Positions 8,582-17,278 of a stretch of 64,000 nucleotides of DNA are shown here, piece after piece. Position 1 is the first letter of the stretch. Every line of letters begins with the position of its first letter. The notes beneath the pieces were generated by a model. The model was given only the letters and a program-made list of their open reading frames with translations, searched no databases and was not told the origin of the DNA. Source of the stretch: Erythrobacter sp047872805 (GTDB lineage: Bacteria > Pseudomonadota > Alphaproteobacteria > Sphingomonadales > Sphingomonadaceae); assembly GCF_047872805.1 (NCBI RefSeq), contig NZ_JBLQUK010000012.1:14808-78807 (forward strand), given 5' to 3'. Both the position numbers and the translations under genes were made by a program.

Positions 8582-9688
8582 ATGAAAACCCGCGCCGCTG
8601 TGGCATTCGAAGCCCAAAGGCCACTCGAAATCGTCGAGCTAGATCTGGAAGGGCCAAAGCCGGGAGAAGTGCTGGTAGAAATCATGGCGACCGGCATCTG
8701 CCATACCGATGCCTATACACTCGACGGGCTCGACAGCGAGGGGATTTTCCCCAGCGTACTGGGTCACGAAGGCGCAGGGATCGTCCGCGAAGTGGGCGTC
8801 GGCGTCACCAGCGTCGCGCCGGATGATCACGTCATCCCGCTCTACACCCCAGAATGCCGCCAATGCAAAATGTGCCTGTCAGGCAAGACCAATCTCTGCA
8901 GTGCAATTCGCGCGACACAGGGCAAGGGGCTGATGCCAGACGGCACCTCGCGGATGAGTTACAAGGGGCGGACGATCTATCACTATATGGGCTGTTCGAC
9001 CTTCTCGAATTTCATCGTCCTGCCCGAAATCGCAGTAGCCAAAATTCGCACCGATGCACCCTTCAACAGCGCCTGCTACATTGGGTGCGGGGTGACGACG
9101 GGCGTGGGCGCGGTGGTCAACACCGCTAAGGTGAAGCCGGGCGACAATGTGGTGGTGTTCGGGCTCGGCGGGATCGGGCTCAACGTTATTCAGGGCGCGA
9201 GGATGGCGGGCGCTGACCGGATCGTGGGTGTAGACATCAACCCGGCGAAACGCGAATGGGGTGAAAGGTTCGGGATGACCCACTTCGTAAACCCGCGCGA
9301 AACCGTCGACGTGGTGGCGCATCTGGTCGAACTGCTCGATGGCGGGGCGGACTATTCGTTCGATTGCACTGGCAACACCGAAGTCATGCGCGATGCGCTG
9401 GAATGCTGTCACAAGGGTTGGGGCACGTCGATCATCATCGGTGTCGCCGAAGCTGGGCGGGAAATTTCCACTCGCCCGTTCCAATTGGTGACCGGCCGAA
9501 ATTGGCGCGGTACGGCGTTCGGCGGGGCCAAGGGCCGAACCGACGTACCCAAAATCGTCGACTGGTACATGAACGGCAAGATCGCAATCGACCCGATGAT
9601 CACTCACACGCTAAGTTTGGAGGAGATCAACAAGGGGTTCGACTTGATGCATAGCGGCGAAAGCATTCGCAGCGTGGTCGTTTTTTGA
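8582..9688 (+). CDS. adhC: S-(hydroxymethyl)glutathione dehydrogenase (class III alcohol dehydrogenase)
   Basis: This enzyme oxidises S-hydroxymethylglutathione, the adduct of formaldehyde and glutathione, with NAD, and can also reduce S-nitrosoglutathione. The 368-residue product has the catalytic zinc ligands (Cys40-His41 in TGICHTDAYT, His62-Glu63 in GHEGAG) and the structural zinc cluster ECRQCKMCLSGKTNLC. The class III signature around GKGLMPDGTSRM and a Rossmann glycine motif (GLGGIGLNVIQG) are present. The ATG at 8582 follows CCGGAGAA. The gene stands alone after the cco terminator-like hairpin, so it serves detoxification rather than respiration. Confidence 0.96.
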   Translation: MKTRAAVAFEAQRPLEIVELDLEGPKPGEVLVEIMATGICHTDAYTLDGLDSEGIFPSVLGHEGAGIVREVGVGVTSVAPDDHVIPLYTPECRQCKMCLSGKTNLCSAIRATQGKGLMPDGTSRMSYKGRTIYHYMGCSTFSNFIVLPEIAVAKIRTDAPFNSACYIGCGVTTGVGAVVNTAKVKPGDNVVVFGLGGIGLNVIQGARMAGADRIVGVDINPAKREWGERFGMTHFVNPRETVDVVAHLVELLDGGADYSFDCTGNTEVMRDALECCHKGWGTSIIIGVAEAGREISTRPFQLVTGRNWRGTAFGGAKGRTDVPKIVDWYMNGKIAIDPMITHTLSLEEINKGFDLMHSGESIRSVVVF

Positions 9689-9712
9689 TGCCTCATCGCA
9701 GCCTAGAGAGCG

Positions 9713-10333
9713 TTAGCGGGGCTCCAGAAACTGCCGGACCTGCGCGCGCAACTGGTCGGGATAACTGTCCGCTATTCGATTAAAATCATCTCTTCCATAA
9801 AACCGAACAAGAGTTGCCTCGGAGGCGACGAAATATTCAATTGCCGACAATAGCGAATAGAGATGCGCGAATTTCTGCGCGAATGTCAGCGGTTTCAGCG
9901 TTTCGATCTGATTGAGCATGTCGACTATCTGGTCGAGATATGTCTTGAAAAACCATTCGTCTGCAGGCGCCTGGCTGCGCTGATCTTCGAGCAGTTCACG
10001 CATCAGGACTTTTGAATCGAGCGGATTTGCGCGGGCGGCAGCGTAGATACGGAGGATCATATCTTCGAATTGCTGTTCTGGCGGCTTTCCCGTATCCACT
10101 CCAGCGCGCATCGCCCCCAGCAATCGCCACGCAATACCCTTCAACACCTCGCGGTAGAGATCTTCCTTGCGTCTAAAATGATAAAGCAGCGCCTGCTTTG
10201 TCAGGCCCACTTCACCGGCAATCTGCGCGATGCTCGCCCCGTAAAACCCGCGTTCGGCGAATTGACGATGCGCAGCCGCCAGCAGCCTTTCACGCGCGGT
10301 ATCTTGAACGATTTCCATGTTTTCCGCGACCAT
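9713..10333 (-). CDS. TetR/AcrR-family transcriptional regulator
   Basis: The 206-residue product has an N-terminal TetR helix-turn-helix (ARERLLAAAHRQFAERGFYGASIAQIAGEVGLTKQALLYHFRRKEDL, written here in part) and a divergent ligand-binding domain. The start used is the ATG at 10333, which shares one base with the stop of the flavin reductase gene; an alternative ATG lies at 10318. The overlap implies co-transcription with the reductase, whose expression it may control. The ligand cannot be told from sequence. Confidence 0.88.
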   Translation of the reverse strand: MVAENMEIVQDTARERLLAAAHRQFAERGFYGASIAQIAGEVGLTKQALLYHFRRKEDLYREVLKGIAWRLLGAMRAGVDTGKPPEQQFEDMILRIYAAARANPLDSKVLMRELLEDQRSQAPADEWFFKTYLDQIVDMLNQIETLKPLTFAQKFAHLYSLLSAIEYFVASEATLVRFYGRDDFNRIADSYPDQLRAQVRQFLEPR

Positions 10334-10845
10334 CAACCGGCGATAGAGCAAAATTGGCCATTGAAAAAGCCAAGCGGATTGCCCGCTTCGCCCATGCTCG
10401 CCAATGCGCCCAATCCAGTTACCTCGCCAAGGATCATGGTGTGGTCGCCTGCCGGATAGTCCGACCAGCGACGACATTCGATATGTCCCATCGAGCCGAC
10501 AACAATCGGCAGGCCGCCGGGACTTGAGGCAAAATCTTCGAGCCGCAGCAGACTGTCGCCATGCGCCGCGTATCGCCTTGCCAGCTCTGCCTGTTCAAGC
10601 GCCAGAATGCTGATCGCAAAACGGTCTGCTTCGGCAAAGGCGGCATAGCGGCCCGAGGAATTCTGCAGGCTCCAGCACAGCAGCATCGGATCGAGCGAAA
10701 CGGACACCAGCGAATTGACGGTCATCGCGGTCAATCCATGCGGACCTTCAGGCACGGAAACCACGCAAACCCCGGTCGCAAACAGCCCCATCACCTGCCG
10801 GTATTCGGCGATGCCTGGCGGTTCTGCATGCTGGGCGTTGCGCAA
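10333..10845 (-). CDS. Flavin reductase (HpaC-like, FMN-binding)
   Basis: The family reduces FMN/FAD with NAD(P)H and often supplies reduced flavin to a partner monooxygenase. The 170-residue product has the usual pattern: YRQVMGLFATGVCVVS, then LTAMTVNSLVSVSLDPMLLCWSL, and GSMGHIECRRWSDYPAGDHTMILGEV. The frame is open further upstream with an ATG at 11028, but that extension has no family similarity. A TTG at 10845 with GGAG six bases upstream gives the standard length. No monooxygenase partner is adjacent; the gene overlaps the TetR regulator instead. Confidence 0.82.
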   Translation of the reverse strand: MRNAQHAEPPGIAEYRQVMGLFATGVCVVSVPEGPHGLTAMTVNSLVSVSLDPMLLCWSLQNSSGRYAAFAEADRFAISILALEQAELARRYAAHGDSLLRLEDFASSPGGLPIVVGSMGHIECRRWSDYPAGDHTMILGEVTGLGALASMGEAGNPLGFFNGQFCSIAG

Positions 10846-11090
10846 CGGGAACTCCAAAAAAGTGGGGAAATAGGGCCGGACGACGTTTGTTACTGGCGCG
10901 TTCGACGAGGGCGCGCAAATTGTCAATGTAACGTCAAATCTTGCAAGCGCCCTTTTTATTGTAATGTTTGACGCGCAATCCGCAGGTCCGGGATAGGTTC
11001 CACAATGTTGCGGCATGTTTTCGGGCACCGATGCACCATCTGAACGTTCTCGTAACCAAGTATCCGCAACATATTGGTTTGGCAGTCCAC

Positions 11091-12299
11091 ATGATCGACC
11101 GCGTCGGCGAAGCTCTCAAGGATTTTCTCAAACAGGAAAGCGCCGGCGGCATCGTGCTGATCGCGGCGGCGGCGCTGGCTTTAATCATCGCCAACACGCC
11201 GCTTGCGCCGGCATATTTCGGGACTTTGGAGACAAAGCTGAATGTGTCCTTTGGCGACTTCGCCATCAACAAGGCTCTGATCCTTTGGATCAATGACGGC
11301 CTGATGGCGATCTTCTTCTTCCTGATCGGCCTCGAGGTAAAGCGCGAGATTATGGGCGGGCAATTGTCGAGCTGGGACAAGGCCTCGCTCCCGCTGGCCG
11401 CTGCGATTGGCGGGATGGCAATCCCGGCGCTTATTTTCGCCGCGTTCAATTTCAATTCGCCAGAAAGCATTGGTGGCTGGGCAATCCCGGCGGCAACCGA
11501 CATCGCTTTTGCACTGGGGATATTGTCACTGCTCGGCCCGCGCGTGCCGGTGGCGATGAAAGCATTGTTGCTGGCTATCGCGGTCATCGACGATATCGGA
11601 GCGATTATGGTGATCGCGCTGTTTTACTCGGGCGAGATCAAGCTCGATATGCTGATCGGCGGCGGTATCACCCTCGCGTTGTTGTTTGCCATCGGACGAC
11701 TGAGGATCGCCAGCGCCATCCCCTATGTCCTTCTGACGGTCGTACTGTGGGTGTTCGTGCTCAAATCCGGGGTGCACGCCACGCTTGCTGGAGTGACCGC
11801 CGCGATGATGGTGCCAATGGCGGCGCGCGACGGTTCTCGCCTGCTCGAACACATGGAGCACGCGTTGCACAAATGGGTCGCATTCGTCATCATCCCTATC
11901 TTTGGTTTTGCCAACGCGGGCGTGACCTTGATTGGTCTATCGTTCGCCGACTTGCTTGCGCCGCTGCCTCTGGGAATTGCGCTGGGCCTGCTGATTGGCA
12001 AGCAAGTGGGCATCGTCGGCTTTGCCTGGCTGGCGGTGAAGGCGGGCATCGCCAAGCTTCCCGAAGGCGTGGGCTGGCGCAAGATCCACGGGCTCTCGCT
12101 GCTCGCGGCGATTGGCTTCACGATGAGCCTGTTTATCGGCAATCTCGCCTTTGCTGATCCTCAACTGGTCGATGCGGTCAAGCTGGGCGTCCTTTCGGGA
12201 TCGCTGATAGCCGCGATTGGAGGCTATTTTCTGCTCAAAGCAGCCTTGCCCGAAGCTGCGGGGCAAGCCAAGGCTGGTGCCAATCCAGCACTTGATTAG
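11091..12299 (+). CDS. nhaA: Na+/H+ antiporter NhaA
   Basis: NhaA exchanges two protons for one sodium ion across the inner membrane and supports salt and alkaline tolerance. The product is 402 residues with about 12 membrane helices and the paired aspartates that carry the ions (LAIAVIDDIGAIMVIALFYS, equivalent to E. coli Asp163-Asp164). LEVKRE and PAATDIAFALGIL are also conserved. I chose the ATG at 11091 (MIDRVGEALKDFLKQES); in-frame starts at 11031 and 10968 add an uncharacteristic tail. The alpha/beta hydrolase gene follows after 9 bases. Confidence 0.95.
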   Translation: MIDRVGEALKDFLKQESAGGIVLIAAAALALIIANTPLAPAYFGTLETKLNVSFGDFAINKALILWINDGLMAIFFFLIGLEVKREIMGGQLSSWDKASLPLAAAIGGMAIPALIFAAFNFNSPESIGGWAIPAATDIAFALGILSLLGPRVPVAMKALLLAIAVIDDIGAIMVIALFYSGEIKLDMLIGGGITLALLFAIGRLRIASAIPYVLLTVVLWVFVLKSGVHATLAGVTAAMMVPMAARDGSRLLEHMEHALHKWVAFVIIPIFGFANAGVTLIGLSFADLLAPLPLGIALGLLIGKQVGIVGFAWLAVKAGIAKLPEGVGWRKIHGLSLLAAIGFTMSLFIGNLAFADPQLVDAVKLGVLSGSLIAAIGGYFLLKAALPEAAGQAKAGANPALD

Positions 12300-12308
12300 G
12301 ACGCTTTG

Positions 12309-13175
12309 ATGCCAACACTGGGTCAGCCCACCACCCGCACTGTCAGGGTCAATGGCATTAGTCTTACCTATTACGAGTGGCGCGCAAAGCCCGGCAACCA
12401 GCAGCCGCCGCTGCTCTTTGCGCATGCCACGGGCTTTCACGGGCGCGTTTTCGATGCGGTGGCAGAACATTTCCCCGACCGCCGGGTGATCTCGCTAGAC
12501 ATTCGCGGCCATGGTCGCAGCGACGGCGGGCCGATCGACGACTGGCGCACATTGTCCGACGATGTCAGCGCTTTTCTCGATCAATTGCGCATTCGCCGTG
12601 CAGTGGGCATTGGCCATTCGATGGGCGCGCACACATTGGTGCAATGCGCGGCTGATCGGCCGGAAGCGTTCAGCCAGCTGGTCCTGTTCGATCCCGTCAT
12701 TCTTGCACCAGAATTCTATGCCGAAGACGCTGCGCCATACACAGCGGACGCGCCGCATCCTGCAATCCGCCGGAAACGCGACTTTGCCTCACCCGAGGCC
12801 ATGATGGAGCGCTTTGCTCCGCGTGATCCCTATATTCTGTTCAATGCCCGCGTGTTTGAAGATTATTGCCGCTATGGTCTAAAGCAGGTTGAAAGCGGCG
12901 GCTATGTGCTCGCCTGTTCGCCTGAGATGGAGGCCAGCGTCTACGCCTCCAGCCGCAGCAATCGGGGCATTCTCGATGCGGCTTCAAAAGTTGCGGCGCC
13001 AGCATTGGTGGTGCGGGCACAGCAGAGCGATCTGAACGATTTCAAGAGCTCGCCAACATGGCCGAAACTCTCGGCGCTGTTGCCTAATGGCCGGGACCTC
13101 TATCGCCCCGACCGCACCCATTTCCACCCGCTCGAAGACCCCGATGATGCCGCGCGGATAATCGCCGACGCATAA
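12309..13175 (+). CDS. Alpha/beta-fold hydrolase
   Basis: The 288-residue product is a typical alpha/beta hydrolase. It has an oxyanion-hole region FAHATGFHGRVFD, a nucleophile elbow G-H-S-M-G with Ser104, and a late histidine in RTHFHPLEDP. The candidate acid is an aspartate before the His loop (QQSDLNDF). The substrate is unknown. It starts nine bases after nhaA and is probably co-transcribed with it. It converges on the flagellar operon. Confidence 0.88.
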   Translation: MPTLGQPTTRTVRVNGISLTYYEWRAKPGNQQPPLLFAHATGFHGRVFDAVAEHFPDRRVISLDIRGHGRSDGGPIDDWRTLSDDVSAFLDQLRIRRAVGIGHSMGAHTLVQCAADRPEAFSQLVLFDPVILAPEFYAEDAAPYTADAPHPAIRRKRDFASPEAMMERFAPRDPYILFNARVFEDYCRYGLKQVESGGYVLACSPEMEASVYASSRSNRGILDAASKVAAPALVVRAQQSDLNDFKSSPTWPKLSALLPNGRDLYRPDRTHFHPLEDPDDAARIIADA

Positions 13176-13192
13176 GCATCTCAGATCCCGGC

Positions 13193-13567
13193 CTAGACTG
13201 CTTTTGCAGCGGCGAGCAGATCGGCGAAATCTTCGCGCACCTGCGCCAATTCTTCGAGCGAAGCCTGCTGCATGTTGCGCGCTATGGCAGCCGCCAACCC
13301 GCCATAGAATTGCGTCATCGGCCCATAAAGAGGGTTTTGCGGAGCAACGCTGCGCGCCAGCCACATGGCAATTCCATGCGCCCGCGACAGTGGCTCGGTC
13401 GGCGAACGATCCCGTCCGCGTTCAAGCGCAAGCAGCGCCTGCGCCAAGGCCGAAATCGCTTCTTCAAGGCAAATCAGCGTCAGTTTTTCACCCGTCGACG
13501 CCTCGATCCGCGCGTCGAGGTCGACCCGGCGATAGGCCTGCGCTGGGTTTTGAAAAAGCATCTGCAT
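13193..13567 (-). CDS. fliS: Flagellin export chaperone FliS
   Basis: FliS binds the C-terminus of flagellin and keeps it unfolded for export. The roughly 124-residue product begins MQMLFQNPAQAYRRVDLDARIEAST, close to the family's 'A-x-AY-x-R/Q-V-D' opening, and is otherwise helical. It is the last gene of the long - strand operon, right after fliD, the usual partner position. The start is uncertain among GTG 13570, ATG 13567 and ATG 13561. Confidence 0.85.
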   Translation of the reverse strand: MQMLFQNPAQAYRRVDLDARIEASTGEKLTLICLEEAISALAQALLALERGRDRSPTEPLSRAHGIAMWLARSVAPQNPLYGPMTQFYGGLAAAIARNMQQASLEELAQVREDFADLLAAAKAV

Positions 13568-13582
13568 CACCGCATCGTCAAC

Positions 13583-15019
13583 CTAGTTGGACGAACCGTT
13601 CCAGGCGTCGATCTGCTGCTGAAGGAAGCTGAGCGTGGACTGAGAGCCTGCTACACGGCGCTCCGCTGCGATCAAGTCGCGGGTCAGGCGCGAGCGCAGA
13701 TTTTCCTGCTGATCGGCAATCCGCGCCAACCGGTCATCATTGCGTTCAATCTGCGCTTCATACCGCACCAGCGACCCGCCCAGTGATCCCGGATCGCTGC
13801 GCAGGCTGTTGTCACGGGCAAGATTGTCCATGGTGGCAAACACTCCGAATGCGCCGGTCGTGAACATGGCGGCGACCGCATCGGGGTTGGAATTTATCGC
13901 ATCATTCAGCCGCGCCGCATCCAGTTCAAACGTCCCGTCACGATTGAGCGAGAGGCCAAGATCGGCCAGCGTCGAAGGCTCTCCCGCATCAGCCCCCGGC
14001 ATCACCGTTTCATTGGTCAGCCGCGCCAGATCGCGCTTTAATTCGCGTGTGCCGGGATCATTGCCCAAAGTCCCACCAAAGGCCGCGCCTTCTGCATTGA
14101 GCAATCCGGCCAGATCGTTGAGCGCGGCGGTGAAATCGGTCATCACGCTGGTGATCGCCGAAGAATCGTTGGCAAAGCTGATCGTGGTCGGCGCGCCTAT
14201 ATTGGTGCCCGTAAGGTTCAGACGGATCCCTTCGGGCAGGCCCGTCACCGCATTGCTCGCGCTGCTCAGAGGCACCGAATCGAGCGCGAAAAGCGCGTCC
14301 TTCGAAGTCGCGCGCAACTCCCCTGAATCGGTGGCGGGCTGCCACGACAGATAGGACAGGTCGCCTTGCGCAGGGATCGGCAACAATGCGCTGCTTTCCC
14401 CTTCGACAGTAAAGCCGTTTGCGGCCCCTTCCTGTCCCTTTATCACCAGCTGGGCACCGCCAGTGCCGTTGGCGACATAGGCATCGAGCGTGCCGCCGCC
14501 GGCAGAGTTGATCTTTGCCGCCAGCGTCGCCAGCGTGTCGGTCGCCTCAACCGTGATTTCGAGCGGAGCTTGCGCGCCGTCTTCGGCAAAAGTCGCGCCA
14601 TCGACGGTGCCGAACCTGATGCGCAGAGTGCCCTCGCCAACCAGATCGCTGCTCGCGCCAAAGCTTTTGGAAACCAAGGTTTGACTGCTGGCGAGTTGGC
14701 TGACTTCGAGCGAATAGGTGCCCGTCGGGGTCAGCCCCGGTGTGGTCGAAACGCTCGCCACAGCCGGATTGCCGATGGCGGCGCGCGGGGCCAGATCGCC
14801 CGTGCGAATCCGGTCGCCCAAGGCGCTGGCGAGGTCCGTCAACGCGCTGCGCAGCAATGAAGCGGAGGAAATACGCGCGGTCAGCGCTTCATTGCGCGCC
14901 TCAATATTGCCGCGCTGAAATCCGAAACTGGCCTCCGACAGATCGCTGGCAAGCTGGACAAAGTCCACGCCGCTGCCTGCGCCAAAGGCCGAGATGATTG
15001 ATGAGCCGGGATTATCCAT
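13583..15019 (-). CDS. fliD: Flagellar filament capping protein FliD
   Basis: FliD forms the cap at the filament tip that guides flagellin folding. The 478 residues have an N-terminal FliD domain (SSIISAFGAGSGVDFVQLASDL) with the helical export region. A middle beta-rich section with a flagellin hook IN-like motif follows (TLATLAAKINSAGG...VANGTGGAQLVIKG). The C-terminal helical domain ends in coiled coil (IERNDDRLARIADQQENLRSRLTRDLIAAERRV). The ATG at 15019 is the only good start. It lies between flhB and fliS in the same operon. Confidence 0.93.
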   Translation of the reverse strand: MDNPGSSIISAFGAGSGVDFVQLASDLSEASFGFQRGNIEARNEALTARISSASLLRSALTDLASALGDRIRTGDLAPRAAIGNPAVASVSTTPGLTPTGTYSLEVSQLASSQTLVSKSFGASSDLVGEGTLRIRFGTVDGATFAEDGAQAPLEITVEATDTLATLAAKINSAGGGTLDAYVANGTGGAQLVIKGQEGAANGFTVEGESSALLPIPAQGDLSYLSWQPATDSGELRATSKDALFALDSVPLSSASNAVTGLPEGIRLNLTGTNIGAPTTISFANDSSAITSVMTDFTAALNDLAGLLNAEGAAFGGTLGNDPGTRELKRDLARLTNETVMPGADAGEPSTLADLGLSLNRDGTFELDAARLNDAINSNPDAVAAMFTTGAFGVFATMDNLARDNSLRSDPGSLGGSLVRYEAQIERNDDRLARIADQQENLRSRLTRDLIAAERRVAGSQSTLSFLQQQIDAWNGSSN

Positions 15020-15058
15020 ACGCTTCAGGACGGACGTTTGCGCATGGGCTTAAGCCAT

Positions 15059-16186
15059 TTATTCAGGCCTTCCGTCCGCATCAAAACGCAATTCTGCGGG
15101 CACTTCGACACGCGGCATCCGTGGTTTCTCCCCGCGCTTCAGCGACAGCACGAACGCCACCAATGCAGCGATGGCAATATACAATTCCTCACGCACCATC
15201 TGATTGTTGCGGGTGGTGAAATAGATGGCGCGGGCGAGCTGCGGATAATGCAGCACCGGCAGGTCCGCCTCGCTTGCGAGTTCGCGCATCGCCAGCGCGG
15301 TTTCGCCGCGCCCTTTGGCCAGCACAACCGGCGCAGGGGCAAGCGCAGGATCATAGGTCAGTGCAATGGCAAAGTGCATCGGGTTGACGATCACGAATTG
15401 CGCCTCTTTCATGGCCTTGCCGACGCTTCCGCGCGCCAGATCACGCTGCCGCTGACGCCGCGCCATCTTCATTTCGGGTGAACCTTCGGATTGCTTGTGC
15501 TCATCGCGCATATCCTGATGGCTCATTTTCAACCGCTTGTTTTGCTGAAACCGCTGGAGCGGATAGTCCACCGCTGCGATCACCAGCAGCCCGCCAACCA
15601 GCATCGCCGCCAACGCGCCCCCGGTATCCCACGCATAACCAAGCTGCGCGTCCAGCGAACCGCGCCCGATACCCAACAATCCAGTCAGATTGTTCGACAC
15701 CCAATACCACGCGATCGATCCAAGCAACGCCAGCTTTAGGATCGACTTGCCCAATTCTATCAGGCCCTGAACCCCAACAATCCGCTTCATTCCCGACAGC
15801 GGATTGATGCGCGATCCTTTGGGCAAGAGGTTTTCGGGAACGAAGCGCCCTTCGCCGAGCAACATTTGCGATCCCACGGTGATAATCATCACGCCCAGAC
15901 CAAGCACGAAAATGGGTGGCAGAATCGCGCCCGCTGCTTCCATGATGAGCGTAGCCGGGGCGAATTCCCCCAATCCCGCCGCGTCAAAGCGAAAACTGTT
16001 TCGGGCAACGCCTAAGATTCCATCCATCAACCACGGGCCGATAAAGGGCAGCATGAAAACGCCAGTCGCCATGGCGGCGGCGGTGGCGACTTCCTTTGAA
16101 CGCAGAACGTCGCCCTTCTTCGCCGCGTCGCTTTTGCGCTTTGGGGTCGGATCAAACCTCTTTTCGCCGCTGGTCTCCTCGCTCAC
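15059..16186 (-). CDS. flhB: Flagellar export gate switch protein FlhB
   Basis: FlhB is the export-apparatus subunit that switches substrate specificity from rod/hook to filament proteins after cleaving itself. The 375-residue product has an N-terminal EKRFDPTPKRKSDAAKKGD signature, four membrane helices and a cytoplasmic domain. The autocleavage motif, normally NPTH, reads NPMH (268-271, in AQFVIVNPMHFAIAL). The surrounding residues and the downstream YDPALAPAPVVLAKGRG match the family. The start is a GTG that overlaps the fliR stop. Confidence 0.95.
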   Translation of the reverse strand: MSEETSGEKRFDPTPKRKSDAAKKGDVLRSKEVATAAAMATGVFMLPFIGPWLMDGILGVARNSFRFDAAGLGEFAPATLIMEAAGAILPPIFVLGLGVMIITVGSQMLLGEGRFVPENLLPKGSRINPLSGMKRIVGVQGLIELGKSILKLALLGSIAWYWVSNNLTGLLGIGRGSLDAQLGYAWDTGGALAAMLVGGLLVIAAVDYPLQRFQQNKRLKMSHQDMRDEHKQSEGSPEMKMARRQRQRDLARGSVGKAMKEAQFVIVNPMHFAIALTYDPALAPAPVVLAKGRGETALAMRELASEADLPVLHYPQLARAIYFTTRNNQMVREELYIAIAALVAFVLSLKRGEKPRMPRVEVPAELRFDADGRPE

Positions 16187-16992
16187 CCCGCGCCCCCCAA
16201 TGCCAGCGCGCCGGGTCCGAACAGGCTGGCGGATTGTTCAAGCGTGACGGTCAGCAGATCGATGAATTGTTCAACCACAATCGGCATAACGATAATCAGC
16301 GCGGCGATCCCGGCGAGCACCCCGGCAGGCAGACCCAGCGCGAAGAGGTTGAGCGCGGGGGCGGAGCGCGAGATCGTGCCGGTGACGACTTGCACCAACA
16401 GCAACACTAACACCACCGGCAGCGCAATCGCGGCGGCGGTGGCAAATCCATATCCGGCAAACATCACAATCGCCTGCGCTTCCACGTTCCCCACCGCAAA
16501 CGATCCTGCCGGGAGCACGCGATAACTCTCGATCAGCAGCTCAAACCACAGCAAGTGGCCGCCAATGGCGTAAAACAGCAATGTCAGGATCAATCCGAAA
16601 TAGGTGCCTAGCGCCCCCGATTGTGCGCCGCTGGATGGGTCAATCGACGTTGCAATGGCCAGCCCCATTGTGCCCGCGATCTGCTCTGCCGCAATCAACG
16701 GCACGGCAAAGGAAACTTGCAACAAAAAACCCAGTGCGGCGCCGATCATGACCTCTTGGACCACCGCCAGAACTGCGGCAAAGCTCATCATCTCGGGCAC
16801 TTGCGGCAAAGGCATCCAGATGCCGACGAACAGCGCAAAGACAATTGCCAGCAGTGCGCGCAATTGCGGCGGCACCGCCATGCCGCCGATCATCGGGGCT
16901 GCGAGCAAGGCCGCGCCGCAGCGGATCGAAAGGAAGAGAATGTGCCACAATTGCTCCTCCAGCCCGCCAAAGCCGAGATCGAGGACAGTCAT
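16183..16992 (-). CDS. fliR: Flagellar export gate protein FliR
   Basis: FliR is an integral membrane part of the FliPQR export gate. The 269-residue product is very hydrophobic. Its family-typical segments are IRCGAALLAAPMIGGMAVPPQLRALLA and, later, the conserved Q-IAGTMGLAIATSIDPSSGAQSGALG stretch. The length is normal. The stop overlaps the flhB GTG by four bases, and fliQ lies three bases upstream, giving the common fliP-Q-R-flhB order. Confidence 0.95.
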   Translation of the reverse strand: MTVLDLGFGGLEEQLWHILFLSIRCGAALLAAPMIGGMAVPPQLRALLAIVFALFVGIWMPLPQVPEMMSFAAVLAVVQEVMIGAALGFLLQVSFAVPLIAAEQIAGTMGLAIATSIDPSSGAQSGALGTYFGLILTLLFYAIGGHLLWFELLIESYRVLPAGSFAVGNVEAQAIVMFAGYGFATAAAIALPVVLVLLLVQVVTGTISRSAPALNLFALGLPAGVLAGIAALIIVMPIVVEQFIDLLTVTLEQSASLFGPGALALGGAG

Positions 16993-16995
16993 GGA

Positions 16996-17268
16996 TCAGG
17001 CCGAAATCTGTGCAATCTGCGCAAAAATCTCGCGCAGGAAATCGCCCAGCAATGCCATCATCGTGCCCCCCAGAACCACGAAAACCAGCGCGGTGATCGC
17101 CAATTTGGGCACGAATGTCAGCGTCTGTTCGTTAACCGAAGTCGCCGCCTGAATGATCCCGACGAGCAGCCCCACAATCAACGCAGCGCAAAGCACCGGG
17201 CCGACAATCAGCGCCGTCACCCACAGCGTCTGATCGGCCAGCGCCAGCAATTGTGCGTCTTCTTGCAT
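16996..17268 (-). CDS. fliQ: Flagellar export gate protein FliQ
   Basis: FliQ is a small gate subunit with two membrane helices. The product is 90 residues (MQEDAQLLALADQTLWVTALIVGPVL...) and has the conserved VGIIQAATSVNEQTLTFVPKL segment. An ATG at 17286 would overlap fliP. I preferred the ATG at 17268, which has AAGGA seven bases upstream and gives the standard length. Confidence 0.94.
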   Translation of the reverse strand: MQEDAQLLALADQTLWVTALIVGPVLCAALIVGLLVGIIQAATSVNEQTLTFVPKLAITALVFVVLGGTMMALLGDFLREIFAQIAQISA

Positions 17269-17278
17269 CGCGGGTCCT

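Noticed and set aside
10846..11030. A 60-residue N-terminal extension of the flavin reductase to ATG 11028
   Set aside because: The extension has no family similarity, overlaps the likely nhaA control region, and a TTG with GGAG gives the usual length.
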